A stretch of DNA of 64,000 bases from Candidatus Melainabacteria bacterium (GCA_003242885.1 QKMZ01000002.1:124001-188000); one strand, 5' to 3'. Counted from the first letter of the stretch, positions 51,086-59,850 are shown. The notes: a model not told the origin generated them from the sequence alone. Made by a program: numbers and translations.

Positions 51086-52612
51086 ATGGGGCTCTTGGAG
51101 CGAATCTACAAGTGGATGTTCAGAAGTCTGGCCAACCAGCTTCTGTTTACCTACCTGGTCATTATTGTGATTTCGCTCTTGGCTGTGAGCTTATGGGCGT
51201 TGTTTGCCATTAAATCTGAATCTGTCACCGATTTGCGCAACTCGCTTGAAGTTGAAGCTGTGCACTTGGCTTTGGAAATTGACAACGATTTGGGCATGGA
51301 TTCTGAGAAGTCCAGGCAGCGCATTCAAAGCGCGGTGGACCGTCACGCTACTAAGCTTGGCGTGGCAATCACAGTGGTCGATCGTGACGGACGAGTACTT
51401 GCAGATTCATCTACGATCTCGCCAGCGCCGGATGGCGTCAACATCTCCAACGATTCTGAGATCAATGATGCGCTCGCCGGCATCGTTGCGATATACACGA
51501 GAAATGAGCGGACAACAAACAGTAACTGGCTCTACGTCGCCTGTCCCGTGCGCGCCGCAGGTCAGACTACAGGAGTTATTCGAGTTGGAGTTCAGCTGAC
51601 TGAAATCGAACAGCGTTTGCACCGCGACTTGATCATCTTTCTGGAAATTATTTTTGCGACTGGTGTAATGACAGTTCTCATCAGCCTTTGGCTGGCGCGA
51701 CGAGTAAATAGACCGTTGCAAGAAATGAGCATGACTGCCAGAAAAATCGCTGCATCCGGTGACATGTCGGAAACGGTTCCGGTGAAACGACCTGATGAAG
51801 TTGGAGAGTTGGCGCGTTCTTTCAATCAAATGATTCGCCGTCTGCGTGAGCAAGAACGTTTGCGTCAAGAATTCATCGCCAACGCATCACACGAATTGAA
51901 AACACCGACAATGGCGATTGGTTCTGTTGTGGAAGCGCTTCAAGCGGGCGCTGCCGAAGATCCAAAGCTTCGCAATCAATTCCTCGAATCACTCGAAAGA
52001 CTCGTTGATCGACAAGCGAATCTATTGCAAGACCTGCTCGATATCAGCCGATTGGATAGCGGACAGGATATGTCGTTGAAAAACGAAATCAATGTTCAGC
52101 AACTCATCAACGATGCTGTCTATCAAGTTCAGCCAAATGCAGAGAAAAAACAAGTTGAAATCAACGTAGATTCTGACCTTGACGGCGCAGTGGTTATGGG
52201 CAATTCCATACATTTGCAGAGAGCGTTGGTAAACATCCTAGGGAATGCTGTCAATTACACTTCTAAGGATGGAAACGTCGGAATTAAGGCAACTCTCGAT
52301 GGAATCAATGAGGTAGAAATCAAAATTACTGATACCGGAATTGGTATCGATGCAGAAGACCTTCCCAAAATTTTCGAGCGCTTCTATCGTGCTGACAAAG
52401 CGAGAAGTCGCGCAAGTGGTGGCTCCGGACTTGGTCTAGCAATCACCCAAGAAATCATTGCCAGACATCAGGGTAGCGTTAGTGTTGAGTCTGAAGTCGG
52501 CGTAGGGTCTACGTTTGTCGTTCGCTTGCCCGTAAAGGTGCAAGCACCACCCGTGGAAAGACCACTGGAATCTGACGCGGACAAAGATGCTGTTTTAGGT
52601 AGCCATGAATAA
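51086..52612 (+). CDS. Membrane sensor histidine kinase
   Basis: 508 residues. TM1 (about 20-42) and TM2 (about 182-203) frame a 140-residue extracytoplasmic sensor of PAS/Cache type (LGVAITVVDRDGRVLADSST). A HAMP domain (about 204-256) leads to HisKA with the phospho-acceptor His269 in NASHELKTP, and the HATPase_c has N-box NILGNAVNY, G1 ITDTGIGI and G2 SGGSGLGLAI. It autophosphorylates and passes phosphate to a response regulator; the one encoded just downstream on the opposite strand is the likely partner. AGAGG precedes the ATG within an inverted repeat. The stop overlaps a small cysteine protein. Confidence 0.95.
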   Translation: MGLLERIYKWMFRSLANQLLFTYLVIIVISLLAVSLWALFAIKSESVTDLRNSLEVEAVHLALEIDNDLGMDSEKSRQRIQSAVDRHATKLGVAITVVDRDGRVLADSSTISPAPDGVNISNDSEINDALAGIVAIYTRNERTTNSNWLYVACPVRAAGQTTGVIRVGVQLTEIEQRLHRDLIIFLEIIFATGVMTVLISLWLARRVNRPLQEMSMTARKIAASGDMSETVPVKRPDEVGELARSFNQMIRRLREQERLRQEFIANASHELKTPTMAIGSVVEALQAGAAEDPKLRNQFLESLERLVDRQANLLQDLLDISRLDSGQDMSLKNEINVQQLINDAVYQVQPNAEKKQVEINVDSDLDGAVVMGNSIHLQRALVNILGNAVNYTSKDGNVGIKATLDGINEVEIKITDTGIGIDAEDLPKIFERFYRADKARSRASGGSGLGLAITQEIIARHQGSVSVESEVGVGSTFVVRLPVKVQAPPVERPLESDADKDAVLGSHE

Positions 52613-52838
52613 TCTGATCAAAAAGATTCAATCTATTTTTGGAAAGAAAGATGCCCCGCCCGCTCCTGCTGAAGAAGAGGACGAGCTTTGTTGTGAGGGC
52701 AAAGTGCACATCGCATACCGCGGAATCAGTGACGACAAAATGTACGTATCATACAACCGGCGATGGGATGAAGTGAAATTCTTCAAGCCCAACGGGCTGC
52801 GCGTCTTCTGCAACGTTTGCCGCCGCCGCTTGCTTTAG
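52605..52838 (+). CDS. Small cysteine-containing protein overlapping the kinase gene
   Basis: 77 residues, starting eight bases before the end of the kinase frame with AGG ahead of the ATG, so expression is probably coupled. The N-terminus is basic and amphipathic (MNNLIKKIQSIFGKK), then an acidic Pro-rich patch, then EDELCCEGKVHIAYRGISDD and FCNVCRRRLL. The two cysteine pairs (CC and CxxC) about 38 residues apart could bind zinc. I do not recognise a family. The 3' end overlaps the converging regulator gene by four bases. Confidence 0.65.
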   Translation: MNNLIKKIQSIFGKKDAPPAPAEEEDELCCEGKVHIAYRGISDDKMYVSYNRRWDEVKFFKPNGLRVFCNVCRRRLL

Positions 52839-53512
52839 CTCGGCATTTCCCATTTGTAGCCTTGGCGGTGGATGGTTTTGATTGGTGAAGGCTGCCCTTC
52901 TGTCTCGATTTTTCCGCGCAATTTTGTGATGTGCACGCGAATAGTGTCAGGTGATGCTTCTGATTCTGCGGACCAAACCCGGTCGAGAAGCGCTTCTGGG
53001 CTGAATACTTGATTTGGATGGCGAAGGAAAAATTCTAACAGTGCAAACTCTTTCGGCAGAAGTGTAATTTCCTTTCCACCTTTGGTGACCTTGAATCCTT
53101 GCGGATCTAGCTCAATGTCTCCGCAAGTCAAAATGTTTTGTTTCAATTCGCCAGAGCGTCTCAAAAGCGCTCGCACGCGGGCAGATAATTCGCGCGGATG
53201 AAAGGGTTTCGTCAAATAATCGTCGGCTCCAGCGTCCAGCCCTGTTTCTTTATCGGTGATTTCCGACTTGCCTGTAAGCATCAGCACGGGCGTGTTTCCG
53301 CCCTTAGAGCGAAACCGCTTGCAGATTTCGATGCCTGTAAGATCGGGCAATTGCCAGTCGAATATCAGCACGTCGTATTTGTCGAAGCGCAGGCGTTCTA
53401 TAGCTTCGCTGCCTGAGTTGACGACGTCAATCGTATAGTGCTCATCGGTGAGCCAGTCGCTCACGACCTCGCACACTTCCAGGTCATCTTCGACCAATAG
53501 AATTTTGGCCAC
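52835..53512 (-). CDS. OmpR/PhoB-family response regulator
   Basis: 225 residues. Receiver domain with acidic pocket VEDD (residues 7-10), phospho-acceptor Asp52 in LIFDWQLPDL, Thr in MLTGKSE and Lys in YLTKPFHP. The C-terminal winged helix starts near 125 and ends with the expected TIRVHITKLRGKIETEGQPSPIKTIHRQGYKW. It lies between two histidine kinases, converging with the first and divergent from the second, and could serve both. It resembles the orphan regulator at 62656-63339. Confidence 0.96.
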   Translation of the reverse strand: MAKILLVEDDLEVCEVVSDWLTDEHYTIDVVNSGSEAIERLRFDKYDVLIFDWQLPDLTGIEICKRFRSKGGNTPVLMLTGKSEITDKETGLDAGADDYLTKPFHPRELSARVRALLRRSGELKQNILTCGDIELDPQGFKVTKGGKEITLLPKEFALLEFFLRHPNQVFSPEALLDRVWSAESEASPDTIRVHITKLRGKIETEGQPSPIKTIHRQGYKWEMPS

Positions 53513-53648
53513 TGCTGTTCCCTTCTGAATTTGCCGCCTTCGCCATTGAAATATAGGCTACTGTATACCAGCCGTCAAATCACCATTTCCATGGCGCGTA
53601 AGTATAATTTCGGTATGGTCCTTTGATGGGCACGTCGAGGCGAAGCGG

Positions 53649-55097
53649 TTGCGATTTGATCTGAAACTTTCACAGAAGGGATTGATCCTTGTTGCAATTC
53701 CTTTGGCTTTTCAAATCATTTTCTTTGTAGTGCTTGCAGGGCTGATTGCCGCTGCCGAACACGAGGAGATGATTGCGAAGCGTGGGGAGCGTATAACTTC
53801 ACGCATTGGCAATGTTTCCAAGTATTTGATTGAGTCTGAAATGGCTTTGATCGGATATGGCTGTCGTCGCATGGAGCCTTTGCTGGCTGCGTATGAAGCG
53901 AACGATGCTCAGATTCCTCTTGTTTTTGAAGACCTGAAAAAGCTCACGAAGGAAGTTCCTGACACAGCGACGAGCATTACCAGCCTGGAGATTGCGGTCA
54001 ATCAACTGCGAAAAAACATGAGACAGTCGCTCAGCAACATCCAGGGTGGCAATTGGATGCCCGCGGTGGTGCGGCTGGCCGGGCAAAGCACAAATTCCTA
54101 TTTTACTGTGAAGCATGAAATCGAAGCGATCACACGGCAAATTCGCAGAAGCTACATCACTGATCAGCAGGAAGAGCGCAATAAAATGCGGATCTGGGCT
54201 GCACTCATTGTGATGCTTATTTCAAACATCGTGATCACAATTTTGATGTCGCTCTATTTCAGCAAGAATGTGTCTGGGCGTCTGAAGATACTTTCGGAGA
54301 ACACTTTGCGCGTTCGCGACAGAAAGGAACTCAATCCGCCGCTTGAAGGCAGTGATGAAATTGCAGAACTGGACCGCACTTTTCACTCAATGTCGGCTGC
54401 GCTGACAAAGGCAGAGCAGACCAAAGCAGAATTCATTTCAATGATAAGCCATGATCTGCGCAGCCCTCTGACCTCCCTGCAGTTCACTTTTGCGCTGGCA
54501 GAAAAGGGTGCTTTCGGTGAAATGAATGAAAAAGGAAAAGAGCGTTTCTCAAAGGCTGAACATACTGTTGACCGGCTAGTGAAGCTGATTAACGAACTCC
54601 TGGACATTGAGAAGATGGAAGCGGGAATGTTGAGCATGGTTCCTGCTCCAGAAGAACTCGATGCCATCGTAAAGCGCGCATTTGACTCTGTGTCAGGATT
54701 GGCAGAAAAGAAATCTATTGAACTCACTGCGCCTTCAAGCTCGCTCAAAGTCAATGTTGAAGGTGATCGCATTGTTCAGGTTCTGGTAAATCTATTGTCG
54801 AACGCTATAAAGTTTTCCCCGAACAATTCTCGAATTGTTGTCTCTGCCACTGAATTGCCGACCGGTGTAAAAGTGACTGTTGCAGACGAAGGACGCGGAA
54901 TTCCAAAGGAAAAATTGAAAGAAGTATTTGATCGTTTTGCGCAGGTCGAGCATGCGGATGCCACCACTCATGGTGGTACTGGTTTGGGCTTGGCGATTTG
55001 TAAGGCTATCATTGAAGGGCACGGCGGAATTATTAGCGTCGACAGTGATGAAGGCGTCGGCAGCCGTTTTTGGTTCGTCATCCAAAAGGCGGAGTAG
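53649..55097 (+). CDS. Membrane sensor histidine kinase with long extracytoplasmic helical sensor
   Basis: 482 residues from a TTG. TM1 (about 11-33) and TM2 (about 183-204) enclose a mostly helical periplasmic domain of CHASE3/four-helix type. HAMP (about 205-255) leads to HisKA with His268 in SMISHDLRSPLTS; the ATPase domain has NLLSNAIKFS, VADEGRGIP and GGTGLGLAI. Phosphotransfer to the divergent regulator at 52835 is likely by position. Start codon support is limited: the sequence before it has GAGGCGAAGCGG. Confidence 0.94.
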   Translation: MRFDLKLSQKGLILVAIPLAFQIIFFVVLAGLIAAAEHEEMIAKRGERITSRIGNVSKYLIESEMALIGYGCRRMEPLLAAYEANDAQIPLVFEDLKKLTKEVPDTATSITSLEIAVNQLRKNMRQSLSNIQGGNWMPAVVRLAGQSTNSYFTVKHEIEAITRQIRRSYITDQQEERNKMRIWAALIVMLISNIVITILMSLYFSKNVSGRLKILSENTLRVRDRKELNPPLEGSDEIAELDRTFHSMSAALTKAEQTKAEFISMISHDLRSPLTSLQFTFALAEKGAFGEMNEKGKERFSKAEHTVDRLVKLINELLDIEKMEAGMLSMVPAPEELDAIVKRAFDSVSGLAEKKSIELTAPSSSLKVNVEGDRIVQVLVNLLSNAIKFSPNNSRIVVSATELPTGVKVTVADEGRGIPKEKLKEVFDRFAQVEHADATTHGGTGLGLAICKAIIEGHGGIISVDSDEGVGSRFWFVIQKAE

Positions 55098-55190
55098 GTG
55101 CGAGGCTGCTTTCTCTGCTTTAACAACTCCACAACAAGATTCATATAGAGTCCATTAGAACAACCGAACACCCCTCGCCGTGGAGTCCTC

Positions 55191-55571
55191 ATGATCACGA
55201 CGACTTACACCCTGCTGCCTACAAAGAACGATCAGAAGAACGACGGTTCATCAAAAGGAAACGCTGTCGACGATTGGAAGTCTTATGCGATTGCATCCGC
55301 GATTGCCTTAAGTGGCGGATTTCGTGAAGCTTCGAAGCGAATGGTGAAACAGGCTAAGGAGAAGGTGTACGAGATTCCTCCGAGCGCCTATCGCGTGGTG
55401 GCAACGAATATTTGCGATATGATTGTCGCTGCCGACCGCAAGCGGTTCGAACGAGCCGCGCTTTTAAAGCAAACAGCTATGGACGGCATGCGCTCTATCT
55501 CAGGCTCTGAAGCTACCGAGCTGAAGGATGTCTTGGAGCAGGTTTGCGTTCATCTTGAACTAAAATCATGA
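55191..55571 (+). CDS. Unknown small helical protein
   Basis: 126 residues, no signal peptide. It begins with a disordered Thr/Lys/Asn/Ser stretch, followed by helices with basic and hydrophobic spacing (YAIASAIALSGGFREASKRMVKQAKEKVYEIPPSAYRVVATNICDMIVAADRKRFERAALLKQ). GGAGTCCTC stands before the ATG. No family recognised. It follows the second histidine kinase by 93 bp in the same orientation and precedes a hairpin-rich repeat. Confidence 0.55.
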   Translation: MITTTYTLLPTKNDQKNDGSSKGNAVDDWKSYAIASAIALSGGFREASKRMVKQAKEKVYEIPPSAYRVVATNICDMIVAADRKRFERAALLKQTAMDGMRSISGSEATELKDVLEQVCVHLELKS

Positions 55572-55682
55572 GTTACACGCAAACGGTTGTCGAAAACTCG
55601 CCAATATCTCTAAACTCGTATGATTTCAGTAAACCTGGTCTATGCCATTTGAAAGTAGTCACTCCGAATTTCGCAGTTTTCC

Positions 55683-55767
55683 GTAGGGGCGGCATTAATG
55701 CCGCCCGCGCGAAAGGCGCATGCAATGCGCCACTACGCGAACAAGCGACGCATTGCGTCGCCCCTGC
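55683..55767. repeat. REP-like element with three palindromes
   Basis: Three hairpins follow each other: a perfect 20-bp palindrome GGGCGGCATTAATGCCGCCC (55687-55706), GGCGCAT/ATGCGCC (55715-55721 with 55725-55731) and GCGACGC/GCGTCGC (55745-55751 with 55755-55761). GTAGGGGC at the left end and GCCCCTGC at the right end are nearly complementary and may close the whole element. This is the style of dispersed intergenic palindromes in many bacteria. It lies 23 bp beyond the last gene of the operon at 55790-59701 and may protect or end its transcript. Confidence 0.75.
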
Positions 55768-55789
55768 ACGGCTGACCTGTATCTAATTT

Positions 55790-56755
55790 CTAATGACGAT
55801 GGCGGCGGTGATGGCGCTGCGGCGGATCTGGTGCGTCTTGCTGACGTACTCCTGCAAAACTGAAGTGATGCAAGTCACCTTTGATTGGTCCTTTGCTGTC
55901 ACCTTGTCTCCAACCGTTTGCAAGCAAGGCGCGCTTTACGTCAGGGTCTTGCCAGTTGGACACATCCATCGCATTGCCACGAGTGTGATTGGAGAGTGTA
56001 GGTTTTCCAGCCGCGAAATCGCGTCCGTTTCTGCTTCTTGAGCGGATTTCGGTTTGTGTATCTACAGTCCTTCCCGCTCCATTTTTGTCAGAGACGATAA
56101 TTGATTTGCCTTTCGCCGCGAGCTGTTCTTGCGCTCGTGCAAACGCTTGTGCCGCTGGACCTGAGAGCCAATAGTCCTGGGTTTCACCGCTCCTGTTGCG
56201 CGTTGATGTCACCAGACCCTTCTGTCCGATGTATAGCGCGTCGGGTACGCGAGCTAAAATGTTTTGATCGCGGACGGGCTCAAGTAGCCTCTTTGCGTCG
56301 AGTCTGCTGAAGTCCAAATTGCCGCTTGGTGAGAGGCGGTCTCTCCCCTGGGTAATGTCAGGAAACGCAGTAGGCGGTAGTGATGCCCTTAGCTGGCGCG
56401 GTCCGAGTCCTGTCGTTTGGCGCTCCGGCAGCGGATTGATAGTTATCGTCTTGCCGGCGGCGAGTGCATTCCAGTCGATCAAAGAGCGTCCGCTAGCTTG
56501 ATCCTGAAGCGCGGGATACTGCATCCCGGGGCGTTCTGCCGGGCGCGCGGTCAGACCCAGCATCTCATTTAAATTCTGTCGGCTTATATCCGGCATAGAC
56601 GCTGCTGTGATCTCGTTTTTCGTCCAGGCCGCGCGCGCAATGCTGCGCCAGGCTTCGCTTGCGTCATCTGCAGAGGCGGCGGCGAAATTCCTTTCGGTTG
56701 ATTGTTCTTGACTCTGCGCAGTAAATCGCTGTGGGGGTGTTGCGGATTCCGTCAT
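55790..56755 (-). CDS. WxxIAxxxW protein with M15-type peptidase C-terminus
   Basis: 321 residues. N-terminal motif: W36RSIARAAW44, then NEMLGL (residues 63-68), as in its two operon partners. The middle is Pro/Arg/Gln-rich. The C-terminal domain (about 165-305) ends with His257-Thr-Arg-Gly-Asn-Ala-Met-Asp264 and GDLHHFSF (His297), the zinc-binding pattern HxxGxxxD...H of M15/VanY-type D,D- or L,D-carboxypeptidases and endolysins, which cut peptidoglycan stem peptides. A His/Arg-rich tail (HHRRHRH) closes the protein. No Sec or Tat signal is present, so export, if any, must use another route. Confidence 0.75.
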   Translation of the reverse strand: MTESATPPQRFTAQSQEQSTERNFAAASADDASEAWRSIARAAWTKNEITAASMPDISRQNLNEMLGLTARPAERPGMQYPALQDQASGRSLIDWNALAAGKTITINPLPERQTTGLGPRQLRASLPPTAFPDITQGRDRLSPSGNLDFSRLDAKRLLEPVRDQNILARVPDALYIGQKGLVTSTRNRSGETQDYWLSGPAAQAFARAQEQLAAKGKSIIVSDKNGAGRTVDTQTEIRSRSRNGRDFAAGKPTLSNHTRGNAMDVSNWQDPDVKRALLANGWRQGDSKGPIKGDLHHFSFAGVRQQDAPDPPQRHHRRHRH

Positions 56756-56759
56756 GGCG

Positions 56760-57068
56760 TTATTTCGAAATTCTTAGGGCGGTAAGTTGGGCTAGAACGC
56801 TATGCGTCTCAATATCCTGGATGGACCTGATCGTGCCGTGGGCGCGGACTTTTGGTACTCGATTTTCTGGTAAGTGAAACGGAAAAGTTAACGGTAAGGC
56901 GGTTTTGAAGAAACGAATAGGTGTGCGGCCTGAACTCGAGAGCTCAAGGCCGTTTTTCACGAATCGGATGTACTTATCTGGGGTCGGTGCTGGTCGACTC
57001 CAGGACGAAAGATCGTCCCACCCTAACGGTATGACAGGGAGGGTGACTTTTACGTGAAAAATCTTCAC
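56760..57068 (-). CDS. Small unknown protein translationally coupled within the WxxIAxxxW operon
   Basis: 102 residues from a GTG that overlaps the previous stop as GTGA; AAGGAGA lies five bases before it, so it is surely translated. Begins KIFHVKVTLPVIPLGWDDLSSWSRP, continues with KYIRFVKNGLELSSSGRTPIRFFK and LPLTFPFHLPENRVPKVRAHGTI. It looks beta-rich, perhaps a small barrel. No family recognised and no WxxIAxxxW motif. Placed between the hydrolase and the M15 genes, it may be a chaperone or inhibitor of one of them. Confidence 0.65.
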   Translation of the reverse strand: MKIFHVKVTLPVIPLGWDDLSSWSRPAPTPDKYIRFVKNGLELSSSGRTPIRFFKTALPLTFPFHLPENRVPKVRAHGTIRSIQDIETHSVLAQLTALRISK

Positions 57069-58345
57069 GGCACTCTCCTTTCGGATTTAAGGAGTTGGCG
57101 TAAATAGACATGGGTCATCGCTCCGTGCGCGCCATCGCCCCTGTTGGTGAACTCGCTTCTTTTGAAAACGAAGCCGTGCTGAGCGATTGCGTCTGGGCTG
57201 ACGAGTCCGGTGCCTCTGGCGTGGTCTTTATAGATGCTTTGATTACCTAAACCTGCTCGCGCCAACTGTTGCTCTACTCGCCCTTGCAAGCCGGTGCTCT
57301 GATTCGCTAAATGTCCGGTGTAGATCAATTGGAAGTGCTTATTTCCTGAAGCGAGGTCGCGAAGATTGCTCTTTATCCAACCGTCGTAGGCAGTCGGGTT
57401 GTACATTGAATCGAGTACCGTCACCGAAGTGATTTTGTCCTGAAGTCCATTTTTGTAGAGCTGCGCGATTGAAGGGTTGTAGCCTGCGGAATGCGAGATG
57501 ATGCCAATGCTTGCCAAATTGTCGACGTTCTTGCCTGCCAGTTCCGGTGTTTTCTTCATGATTTCGTTGAACATGTTGCGGTAGAAGTTGGGCTGATCAG
57601 AACGCCCGCGCGCGGAGCTGTTGGAGCCCGGGGACGCCTGCCATTCCGGAACGACGAGAATCGTTTGAGGATCTGCCGAGCGCATTTGTTCTCTCAACTC
57701 GCTATAGCTGATAGCTGCATGTGCATCGGTTCGAAAGCCGTGGTTGTAAACGAGCATGCGCGTGGGTTTTTGCGGATCATAGCCTTGCGGAATGATCACG
57801 GATGCATCGACTTTGTGTCGGCCAGTATTGTTTTGGAGTTGGAATTCGTAGACCTTGCCCAGTCCACCTTCGGGCGCGACTATGCGGCGACCAGCTTCTC
57901 CTGCCCTATCCCCCTGGCCTCTTAGCTCCGGCTGACCGGTTCTACCCCGCTGGCCGGCTCGCTCCATTTGTATGTCCGGCAGTTTCACAATGGCGTTTCT
58001 TTGCCCTTCTGCACCGGTTGGGGAAATTCTTGTTTTGGGAAGAAGTCCACGGTTTTCCAGTTGGGCTTGCACATCGGGAGGCTGTATTCCTTGAAACTGC
58101 ATTGCAGCAATTGGTGTGCTCAGACCAAGGCTGTCGCTCAGTGCCTTTGGCACGCTGAAGTCCATTGGTTTGCCGTTAGAGCCCACTGCGTCGCTTTTCG
58201 AGGAATCGCTGCTCCAGATTTTGCTGGCAATCGAGGACCAGGTTTTACTAGTTTCGCAGGACGAAAAATTTGAAACGGCATCCCCTGCCGGTTGCGCCGC
58301 AGAGCGTTCTGAAACAAAATCTGATTGCTGTGATGTTTGTGCCAT
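57065..58345 (-). CDS. WxxIAxxxW protein with alpha/beta-hydrolase C-terminus
   Basis: 426 residues. N-terminal motif W36SSIASKIW44, then SDSLGL (70-75). Residues about 110-165 form a Gly/Arg/Gln-rich linker. The hydrolase domain opens with ASVIIPQGYDPQKPTRMLVYNHGF (oxyanion region, 201-204), has the nucleophile elbow SHSAG with Ser286, an Asp candidate at 312 (TVLDSMYN) and a His near GAHGAMTHVYL. The fold resembles esterases acting on polymers or peptides. No signal peptide. Second gene of a four-gene minus-strand operon, 57 bp behind the RlpA-type gene. Confidence 0.75.
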   Translation of the reverse strand: MAQTSQQSDFVSERSAAQPAGDAVSNFSSCETSKTWSSIASKIWSSDSSKSDAVGSNGKPMDFSVPKALSDSLGLSTPIAAMQFQGIQPPDVQAQLENRGLLPKTRISPTGAEGQRNAIVKLPDIQMERAGQRGRTGQPELRGQGDRAGEAGRRIVAPEGGLGKVYEFQLQNNTGRHKVDASVIIPQGYDPQKPTRMLVYNHGFRTDAHAAISYSELREQMRSADPQTILVVPEWQASPGSNSSARGRSDQPNFYRNMFNEIMKKTPELAGKNVDNLASIGIISHSAGYNPSIAQLYKNGLQDKITSVTVLDSMYNPTAYDGWIKSNLRDLASGNKHFQLIYTGHLANQSTGLQGRVEQQLARAGLGNQSIYKDHARGTGLVSPDAIAQHGFVFKRSEFTNRGDGAHGAMTHVYLRQLLKSERRVP

Positions 58346-58402
58346 AAGAGATTCCGTTAAAGAGCTTGGTGCGTGCGGAATGTGAAAGTGCTGGAAATGT
58401 GG

Positions 58403-59701
58403 CTATGTGCGGCCATCTGCCGTTATCCTTTTTACTTGTGCGAGAAGTTCTTCTTTACCGTCTTTTCTCAAATTGCGTCTGGCATTGCCCCATGCTCGAT
58501 CGGCTGGAATGCTTTCCACTGTTATTTCCATAGCTCTCGGCGTTGTGTCTTTCATGCCGATTGCGTTCGCTGCGCCGAGGGATATGTCCAGGACGCGGTT
58601 GTGGACCTTTTCACTACCGTCTGGGCGAGCTTCTTTCTTGCCCGCAAAAGGTCCGTTATCAGTGATTACAACGCGTGTTTCTTTGCCGTTTTCAGGATTT
58701 CGCACTTTGAGAACAGTGCCAAAGGGAAACTCTCGGCTGGCAGCGGTGAGTTCGTTTTTGTTGAACCTTATCCCGCTTGCTGTGCTGCTGTCTTCCCAGT
58801 AAACGGAGGTAATGCCTTTGAACTTATCGCCTTCGCCATATTTGCGTTCGTAGGGACTCTTCCATTCACCTGGCTTTTCTGGCTCTTTCTTTGCAGGTTC
58901 CAGCCTTTCTTCCGGTTTTTTCTTCAGGTCTTCAGCAGATTGCTTTGCTTCTTTGTCTGGGTCGGTCCTGCGTTTGTCAGCCGTTTTGGTGTCTTTGCCA
59001 CCAGGCTTGGTGCCCTCGCCAATTGTTTTTTCGTTGTCGGAAAGCCTGTCTAGTAAAGCGACTCCACGATTTTTATAATCAACAGCCTTGCCGTTTGCGT
59101 CTTTCTGCGGGTTCAGAGATCCGTCGGCGTTTTGTATTGCTCGTAAAGCATTCAGTTCGCCGCCATTCTTGCCTGAGACGTAGACACCAAGCATACTCCT
59201 GCTTTTGGAGATTTCCTCTTTCTCAAGCCTGACTTTGTTGATCGCGCCGTCAGCGCTTTGCACTGAAAAACTTGTTACGCCTGCGCTGACGAGTTCGCTA
59301 GCCGCTTTCAGTCGGTCTTGAGGATCAGCTTTTGAATTCATGACTGTCTCAGTGCGTTTTTTGTTGTCTCCTTGAAGAGCTTTAGGGGTGTCAAAACCTT
59401 CAACTCGCGCTTCTGCTGTGACGCCCGCTCTTGTGTCTGCGCTGTCCTGAACGATGCTCAGGTCTGGAATGGTGCCGCCTTTAACCAGGTCTTGCTCTTT
59501 TGAGCCGCCAATTCCGAGTGCGTCACCGATTTTCTGCCCTGCTGAGGCGACGCACCCTTTGAGGTCGCCATTCCAGCACTGGCTAGCAATGTCAGACCAT
59601 GTACTTGTTTTGGGCGGAGAAAAATCGACTGTATCGCTGACGACGGGCGCGGCCGGGCGCTCCGAAGCAGCACCCTGGTGTTGTGCTGTTTCTGCTGTCA
59701 T
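58403..59701 (-). CDS. WxxIAxxxW protein with RlpA-like barrel C-terminus
   Basis: 432 residues from the ATG at 59701; a GTG at 59770 would add 23 residues, but alignment of the N-terminus with the two sister proteins favours the ATG. N-terminal motif W35SDIASQCW43 followed by GDALGI. Middle: a long Lys/Glu/Pro-rich linker (PDKEAKQSAEDLKKKPEERLE). C-terminus (about 290-420): an RlpA-type double-psi beta-barrel with TSVYWEDSSTASGIRFN, FGTVLKVRNPENGKETRVVITDNGPF and DISLGAANAIGM. RlpA barrels act as lytic transglycosylases on denuded glycan strands. No signal peptide. First gene of the operon. Confidence 0.78.
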   Translation of the reverse strand: MTAETAQHQGAASERPAAPVVSDTVDFSPPKTSTWSDIASQCWNGDLKGCVASAGQKIGDALGIGGSKEQDLVKGGTIPDLSIVQDSADTRAGVTAEARVEGFDTPKALQGDNKKRTETVMNSKADPQDRLKAASELVSAGVTSFSVQSADGAINKVRLEKEEISKSRSMLGVYVSGKNGGELNALRAIQNADGSLNPQKDANGKAVDYKNRGVALLDRLSDNEKTIGEGTKPGGKDTKTADKRRTDPDKEAKQSAEDLKKKPEERLEPAKKEPEKPGEWKSPYERKYGEGDKFKGITSVYWEDSSTASGIRFNKNELTAASREFPFGTVLKVRNPENGKETRVVITDNGPFAGKKEARPDGSEKVHNRVLDISLGAANAIGMKDTTPRAMEITVESIPADRAWGNARRNLRKDGKEELLAQVKRITADGRT

Positions 59702-59850
59702 AAATTTTCTGTTGTGGCTGTAGGGTGGGGGCTCGATATTTGGCGATGTTTCGACGCCGGTGAATCTCACCGCGTATTTGCTTTATTGGAAGGAAAGAAC
59801 GTTAGTAAATTTCGCATCAATAGCTTTCTCAAAAACATATCACCGGTGCG

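Noticed and set aside
55568-55786. 72-residue frame starting with an ATGA overlap behind the gene at 55191
   Set aside because: Most of it is made of the three palindromes at 55683-55767; no family resemblance and no independent ribosome binding site.
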